A stretch of 26,364 bases of DNA from NCBI GenBank assembly GCA_905214425.1, contig CAJMLY010000026.1, positions 1-26,364 on the forward strand. Reading direction: 5' to 3'. Below the pieces are notes generated by a model that was not told the DNA's origin, ran no database searches, and worked only from the letters and a program-made list of their open reading frames with translations. The stretch is from an uncultured bacterium. GTDB lineage: Bacteria; Actinomycetota; Coriobacteriia; Coriobacteriales; Coriobacteriaceae. Made by a program: the position numbers and the translations under genes. Below are positions 22,114 through 26,364 of the stretch, piece after piece; positions within the stretch are counted from its first letter, which is position 1; the number at the start of each line of letters is the position of its first letter.

Positions 22114-22995
22114 ATGGAGTTTATTCTTGATAACGGTTCTATTCGTGTGGCGCTGAGCACGGCTGGCGGATCGTTCACTTCGATTAAAGCCAACGGCCGC
22201 GAGTACCTGTGGCAGGGTGACCCGGCGGTTTGGTCGGGCCAAGCACCCATTTGCTTCCCGATCTGCGGCGGCCTTCGTGAGGGCCGCGCGATGACCATGG
22301 GCGGACACGAGGTCAAGCTTGCCCGCCACGGCTTTGCGCGCAAGCAGGAGTGGAAGCTCGAGGAGCAGAGTGACAACATGGTTGCGCTGAGCCTAAGCTC
22401 TACCGACCATGCCGAGTTGCTCGAGCAGTACCCGTATCCGTTTAAGATCGTTGCTCGTTACACGATCGATTCGGAAAAGGTGGCCGTGTCGTACGAGGTG
22501 ACCAATGAGGGCACCGAGGACATGCCGTTCTTTGTGGGCGGTCACCCCGGCTTTAAGTGCCCGCTCGACGAGGGCGAGTCCTATGACGACTACGAGCTCC
22601 GTTTTGAGCAGCGCGAGGCCGCCGAGCTCTGTACTGCCGTTCCCTCGACGGGCCTGATTGATGTTGAGCATCGCAGCAAGAACCCGATGGTTGGCCATGA
22701 CCTGCCGCTGACCCATGAACTCTTTGACTTCGCGGAGACCATCTTTGACGTGCTCGAGAGCCGCGTGGTTACGCTGACCAAGAAAACCGAGGACAAGGGC
22801 GTGCGCCTGACGTTCCCCGATATGCCGTACCTGATTGTGTGGAGCAAGCCCGAGGGCGACTTTGTGGCTGTTGAACCGTGGGGCGGCCTGTCCACCTGCT
22901 CCGACGAGGACGATATTCTGGAGCACAAGCGTGGCTGCCTGGTGGCCAAGCCGGGAGAGACCGTCACCCGCGGCTTTGAGATCGAGATCCTTTAA
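22114..22995 (+). CDS. lacX: LacX-type aldose 1-epimerase-like protein
   Basis: The 293-residue product matches LacX/YeaD-like galactose-mutarotase-fold proteins: LSTAGGSFTSIKANGREYLWQGDPAVWSGQAPICFPICGGLR, then HGFARKQEW, FFVGGHPGFKCPL, and VEPWGGLSTCSDEDDILEHKRG. The true role of LacX is not settled; anomer interconversion of a sugar or sugar phosphate is the usual proposal. ATG 22114 has GGAAGG-type sequence upstream; an upstream in-frame start at 22081 is less likely. It lies between lacB and lacC, whereas in lactococci lacX closes the lac operon. The window therefore has two mutarotase-fold genes, galM and lacX, in different pathways. Confidence 0.88.
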   Translation: MEFILDNGSIRVALSTAGGSFTSIKANGREYLWQGDPAVWSGQAPICFPICGGLREGRAMTMGGHEVKLARHGFARKQEWKLEEQSDNMVALSLSSTDHAELLEQYPYPFKIVARYTIDSEKVAVSYEVTNEGTEDMPFFVGGHPGFKCPLDEGESYDDYELRFEQREAAELCTAVPSTGLIDVEHRSKNPMVGHDLPLTHELFDFAETIFDVLESRVVTLTKKTEDKGVRLTFPDMPYLIVWSKPEGDFVAVEPWGGLSTCSDEDDILEHKRGCLVAKPGETVTRGFEIEIL

Positions 22996-23048
22996 CGAGT
23001 TATCGTATGTTTGGGGCGAGTTATGCTGCCCCGGAACAGGAGTTCAAC

Positions 23049-23984
23049 ATGATTCTGACCGTTACCATGAACCCGTCGATTGATACGCGCTATCAGCTCG
23101 ACAAGCTGATCATCGACGATGTTAACCGTGTGACGCCCGAAAAGACCGCTGGCGGCAAGGGCCTCAACGTGAGCCGTGTGCTGCTGCAGTTGGGCGACGA
23201 TGTGCTCGCGACCGGTCTGCTCGGCGGCCACATGGGTGCCTATATGGCCGAGCTTATGGATGCCGACGGCGTCAAGAACGACTTTGTGCCCATCGCCGGT
23301 GAGACGCGCATTTGCTTGAATATTCTGCACGAGGGCAATCAGACCGAGCTGCTGGAGAGCGGCCCGCAGATCGCCCCGGCCGAGCTCGAGGCCTTTACGG
23401 CCAAGTTTGCCGAGCTTGCAGCGAAGGCGGACGTTGTGACGCTTTCGGGCTCGCTGCCGCGTGGCGTCGATGCCGGCTACTATGCCGAGCTCGTCAAGAT
23501 CGCCGAGGAGGCGGGCGCCAAGGTGCTGCTCGATACCTCGGGTGCATCGCTGGAGGCCGCGCTGGAGTCCGACGCTAAGCCTGAGCTCGTAAAGCCCAAC
23601 CTGACCGAGATTAACGGCCTGCTGGGTACGTCCTTTACGACCGATGATGTCGATGCCCTGCGCGAGGCGCTTGCCGCCGATGACCGCTTTGCCGGTATTC
23701 CCTGGGTTGTCGTTTCGATGGGCGCTGCCGGTTCGGTGGGCTTCCATGAGGGCCGCGCGTTCCGCGCCAAGACGCCCGCGATTGCGGCTGTGAACGCAAC
23801 GGGTTCCGGTGACTCGACCATCGCCGGCTTTGCGCATGCCATTGCGGCTGGTGCCGACGACGTCACGGTGCTCAAGACCGCCAATACCTGCGGCAAGCTC
23901 AACGCCATGGATCCCAAGACCGGCCACCTGGTCATGGACCGCTGGGATGAGATCTACAACAGCGTTGAGGTCGTAGAGTTGTAG
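23049..23984 (+). CDS. lacC: tagatose-6-phosphate kinase
   Basis: LacC phosphorylates tagatose 6-phosphate to tagatose 1,6-bisphosphate with ATP. The 311-residue PfkB-family protein begins MILTVTMNPSIDTRYQLD, has TAGGKGLNVSRVL in the substrate site, VTLSGSLPRGV, KPNLTEINGLLG, and NATGSGDSTIAGF with the catalytic base about Asp255. The C-terminal AMDPKTGHLVMDRWDEIYN pattern favours LacC over 1-phosphofructokinase. ATG 23049 has AGGAG 6 nt upstream; an upstream GTG at 23007 is rejected because it adds unlike residues. It follows lacX by 53 nt and is last in the run. No tagatose-bisphosphate aldolase (LacD) follows; galT and galK face it. Confidence 0.9.
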   Translation: MILTVTMNPSIDTRYQLDKLIIDDVNRVTPEKTAGGKGLNVSRVLLQLGDDVLATGLLGGHMGAYMAELMDADGVKNDFVPIAGETRICLNILHEGNQTELLESGPQIAPAELEAFTAKFAELAAKADVVTLSGSLPRGVDAGYYAELVKIAEEAGAKVLLDTSGASLEAALESDAKPELVKPNLTEINGLLGTSFTTDDVDALREALAADDRFAGIPWVVVSMGAAGSVGFHEGRAFRAKTPAIAAVNATGSGDSTIAGFAHAIAAGADDVTVLKTANTCGKLNAMDPKTGHLVMDRWDEIYNSVEVVEL

Positions 23985-24006
23985 CGGTTGCGACTCCTAA
24001 TAGAAT

Positions 24007-24070
24007 GAGCGTGGATAATCTCCCGCTTTTGGTGCCCATACGAGCTCAAAGTGGGAGATTTTCCACGCTC
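24007..24070. repeat. long inverted repeat downstream of lacC
   Basis: Arms of 23 nt at 24007-24029 (GAGCGTGGATAATCTCCC...) and 24048-24070 are complementary except for two positions, with an 18-nt loop. The right arm contains GGGAGATTTTCC. There is no T-run on either side. It may stop or protect the lac transcript, or be an interspersed repeat. Confidence 0.7.
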
Positions 24071-24077
24071 GAGTCAT

Positions 24078-24133
24078 TAGTCATTGGGGACGTTCTTTAA
24101 TGACTAGTCGTTTAAGAACGTCCCCAATGACTA
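24078..24133. repeat. REP-like element, full 56-bp palindrome (copy 3)
   Basis: The left arm starts TAGTCATTGGGGACGTTCTT and the right arm ends AAGAACGTCCCCAATGACTA, meeting at GACTAGTC. Only two positions per arm break the symmetry. Single arms of the same element lie at 661-692 and 19410-19440. Confidence 0.85.
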
Positions 24134-24141
24134 CACTCAAA

Positions 24142-24179
24142 AACGGCGCCCGCCGGCGATGTTGCCGGCGGGCGCCGTT
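24142..24179 (-). terminator. intrinsic terminator of the galKT operon
   Basis: AACGGCGCCCGCCGGC (24142-24157) and GCCGGCGGGCGCCGTT (24164-24179) form a perfect 16-bp stem with a 6-nt loop. On the minus strand TTTGAG extends the T-run after the stem. It lies about 50 nt after the galT stop. Confidence 0.85.
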
Positions 24180-24229
24180 GTCGTGTGGGCGGTTATGTCG
24201 TGGCCGCTGATGAGGCTCGAACCCGCATG

Positions 24230-25858
24230 CTACAGCGAGTCGATAAAGCGCTGCTGGGCGGCGCGGCCGGCTTCGTCCCACTTAAAGACGCCGGCGTTGT
24301 CGAGCACGTGGCCAAACACCACGCCGACCTCCTCGTGCAGGATATCGATGGCGTTGTCCGCTGTAAGCTCGTCGGCGCGGCGGGCAAAAACGTCCTCGGC
24401 CCACGCGGCATGGCTGCGGCAAAGATCATCGCCCTCGAGCGCGCCGGCAAGGTCGTAGCTGGCATCAACCTTGGCCGCCAGCAGGTGCTCACGGACAGCG
24501 CCAAGCTCGGGAACCAGGCGCGGCGGCAGAATAGCCAGGCCCATGACCTCGATCAGGCCGATGTTCTCCTTCTTAATGTGGTGATACTCGGCATGCGGGT
24601 GGAAAACGCCCAGCGGATGCTCGTCGGTCGTGATGTTGCAGCGAAGTGCCAGGTAGGCCTCGTAGATCTCGCCGCCGGCGTTGCCGCGGGAGTCGACGCG
24701 GCGGATGACGGGCGTCACGGTGTTGTGCGCTACGCCGTCGGCTGTGCGCGCGATGACGCCAACCGACTCATCGGTCCACTCGCGCCAGGCGAGGATAATC
24801 TTCTCGGCAGCGTCGAGCAACTGGGCGCGGTCGTGCGAGCGCAGTCGCAGCACCGAAAGCGGCCACTGCAATACGGTACCGCTGACCTGGTCAAAGCCGG
24901 GCACGCTAAACTGCGAGACTTCGGTGGCATGCATCATGGGGAACTCGTGCGCGCCGCCCTGGAAGTGGTCGTGCGACAGAATCGAGCCGCCCACGATGGG
25001 CAGGTCGGCGTTGGAGCCAATGAAGTAGTGCGGGAAAAGGTCGACAAAGTCGAGCAGGCAGGTCAGGCCCTTGCGGTCGACGTGCATCGGGCGATGCTCG
25101 GAGCTCATGGCAATGCAGTGCTCGTTAAAGTACGCATACGGGCTGTACTGGAAGCCCCAGCGCTCGCCGTCGAGCTGAATGGGGATAATGCGCAGGTTCT
25201 GGCGAGCGGGATGAGCGCCGCCGTCGGTTGCGGCGGAGCGTCCAGGGTAGCCTTCGTTTTCGATGCACAGCTGGCAGGCGGGATACTTCTCGCCCGTGTC
25301 CTTGGCAGCACCGGCTGCGGCGATATCGCGCGGGTCCTTCTCAGGCTTGGACAGGTTGATGGTGATCTCGAGGTCGCCCCAGTTGGTGGGGGTGCTCCAT
25401 TTGATGTTGCGCGCGATGGCGGCACGGCGCACGTAGCCGGCGTCGCAGCACAGGCCGTAGAACCAGTCGGTCGCGGCGCGGGGCTCGTTGACGCCCATAC
25501 GCCCATTGAACTCTTCGTTTACAACCGAAGGCCTCGGCATGAGCGCGCCCATGATGCGCATGGCGATGCGGTCGCGGCCCGACGCCGTGTCCTCGGTGGC
25601 GCCGTTGGCAACGGCGACCTCGGCAAGCGCGGCAAGCGTGCCTTCAAGATCAAAGTCGGGCAGGGTATCGGGGTGTAAGAGCGAGAGTTTCTCAACCTGG
25701 AGCGCCCAGGCCATATCGAGCGCCGGCCCCGTAGCGCCGATGCACTCCAGAATGGTGTTGTATGCCCAGATACGATCGTCCTGTCCGATCATCGATCGGT
25801 GGATAGCGTACTCGATCAGGTTCTGCGCGGCCTCGCGCACGTCAGTCATTACAGCCAT
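24230..25858 (-). CDS. galT: UDP-glucose--hexose-1-phosphate uridylyltransferase (GalT class II)
   Basis: The enzyme swaps UMP between UDP-glucose and galactose 1-phosphate in the Leloir pathway. At 542 residues it is the long class II form found in Bacillus, Lactobacillus and relatives. HDHFQ (296-300) within GGSILSHDHFQGG fits the HxHxQ active site of the HIT superfamily. Other typical segments are PTNWGDLEITINLSKPEKDP, CQLCIENEGY and RIIPIQLDGERWGFQYSPYAYFNEHCI. ATG 25858 overlaps the galK end by 10 nt; ATG 25849, which shares one base with the galK stop (TAATG), is an alternative. Either way translation is coupled to galK. A strong terminator follows. Confidence 0.93.
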   Translation of the reverse strand: MAVMTDVREAAQNLIEYAIHRSMIGQDDRIWAYNTILECIGATGPALDMAWALQVEKLSLLHPDTLPDFDLEGTLAALAEVAVANGATEDTASGRDRIAMRIMGALMPRPSVVNEEFNGRMGVNEPRAATDWFYGLCCDAGYVRRAAIARNIKWSTPTNWGDLEITINLSKPEKDPRDIAAAGAAKDTGEKYPACQLCIENEGYPGRSAATDGGAHPARQNLRIIPIQLDGERWGFQYSPYAYFNEHCIAMSSEHRPMHVDRKGLTCLLDFVDLFPHYFIGSNADLPIVGGSILSHDHFQGGAHEFPMMHATEVSQFSVPGFDQVSGTVLQWPLSVLRLRSHDRAQLLDAAEKIILAWREWTDESVGVIARTADGVAHNTVTPVIRRVDSRGNAGGEIYEAYLALRCNITTDEHPLGVFHPHAEYHHIKKENIGLIEVMGLAILPPRLVPELGAVREHLLAAKVDASYDLAGALEGDDLCRSHAAWAEDVFARRADELTADNAIDILHEEVGVVFGHVLDNAGVFKWDEAGRAAQQRFIDSL

Positions 25859-26364
25859 GCCGCGTAAGCCCCCTTGTCAGAGATGGCGTAGTGACGGGCA
25901 GAGCCCTCGCCCAGCCAGCTGTTCATCTTGGTAATAAAGGTGTCGACCAGATCGAGCGGCACAAAGGCCTGGATGGTGCCGCCAAAGCCGCCGCCGTGGA
26001 TGCGGACGGCGCCGCGGCCTTCGAGTACATGCTCGGCCAGTGCCAGGGCATACATCGAGGGCTGTTCGGAGCCCAGCTTGGCAACGACGTTTTGCAGGTA
26101 CATGGCAGAGCTGGCGCCCGACTCGCGCGTCAGGACCAGGAACTGATCGATATCGCCGGCGTTAAGGGCTGCCCAGCGCTTATCGACCAGGCCGTTTTCA
26201 TACCAGTAGTGAACGGCGCGCAGGCAGGCGCGGTCGCCCAGCTTGGCGCGCAGTTCGGGGAGCTTGGCGTCAAAGTCGGCAACGTCGACCTCGCACAGGC
26301 GTGTCTTGCCAAACTCGGCGGCGATGTCTTGCATCTCGCGCGGAACGGCGGCGTAGTCGTCGGT
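25849..26364 (-). CDS. galK: galactokinase, C-terminal part (runs off window)
   Basis: GalK phosphorylates galactose to galactose 1-phosphate with ATP. The frame is open to the window edge and encodes the last 171 residues. It ends with the GHMP-kinase C-terminal motif RIHGGGFGGTIQAFVP and has ESGASSAMYLQN, typical of galactokinases. The ATP-binding N-terminal half is outside. It overlaps the galT start, so the two are one operon reading toward lacC. The promoter is not visible. Confidence 0.9.
   Translation of the reverse strand, partial: TDDYAAVPREMQDIAAEFGKTRLCEVDVADFDAKLPELRAKLGDRACLRAVHYWYENGLVDKRWAALNAGDIDQFLVLTRESGASSAMYLQNVVAKLGSEQPSMYALALAEHVLEGRGAVRIHGGGFGGTIQAFVPLDLVDTFITKMNSWLGEGSARHYAISDKGAYAAWL

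Noticed and set aside
24205..24240. tRNA-like T-arm (GGTTCGAGCC on the minus strand) just after galT
   Set aside because: The flanking bases do not pair to form a T-stem and no D-arm or anticodon arm lies upstream.
24185..25678. Plus-strand open frame of 497 codons
   Set aside because: It is the antisense shadow of galT, which has clear family motifs on the minus strand.

Overview
The window looks like part of a chromosome from a Coriobacteriia actinobacterium, most likely Collinsella or a close relative. This is inferred from the high-GC coding style, strong AGGAG-type ribosome binding sites, and the gene mix: a lactococcal-style lactose PTS and tagatose-6-phosphate pathway beside Leloir galactose genes. 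No rRNA or other species marker is present, so the genus is inference.

Layout, left to right. (1) 1-2.8 kb: the 5' half of a tRNA-Thr, a lone mannose-family PTS IIB that lacks its phosphorylatable histidine, galM, and a DeoR/LacR-type regulator. (2) 2.9-8.9 kb: an AT-richer accessory block. It holds a GntR/UTRA regulator, an uncharacterised TIM-barrel-like protein, a lactose/cellobiose-family PTS IICB, a broken second copy of the deoR 3' end, and a class II Fic AMP-transferase whose promoter sits inside a long inverted repeat. (3) 9.1-13.7 kb: module A, a 6-phospho-beta-galactosidase-type GH1 enzyme and a PTS IICB, divergent from a LacI regulator. (4) 14.0-18.7 kb: module B, a paralogous copy of the same layout (lacG, lacE, lacI). 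(5) 18.9-24.0 kb: lacF (the only PTS IIA in the window), an unrecognised membrane protein, then lacA, lacB, lacX and lacC. (6) 24.2 kb to the end: galT and the 3' part of galK, reading toward the lac genes.

How the genes fit together. LacF with LacE (or a paralogous IICB) would import and phosphorylate lactose or another beta-galactoside. The LacG-type enzymes would release galactose 6-phosphate. LacAB would make tagatose 6-phosphate and LacC would make the bisphosphate. The aldolase LacD is not in the window. Free galactose would go through GalM, GalK and GalT.

The parts not explained by known families are non-coding. Three arrays of a 55-bp hairpin repeat, with 15-nt arms in alternating orientation about every 40 nt, sit at the junctions between modules. 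A 10-bp-phased TGTTY motif and a separate 12-bp motif (TCGGTGAACGGT and variants) recur at scattered lac/PTS promoters and suggest two overlapping regulons. Three further palindromic repeat types lie between operons.
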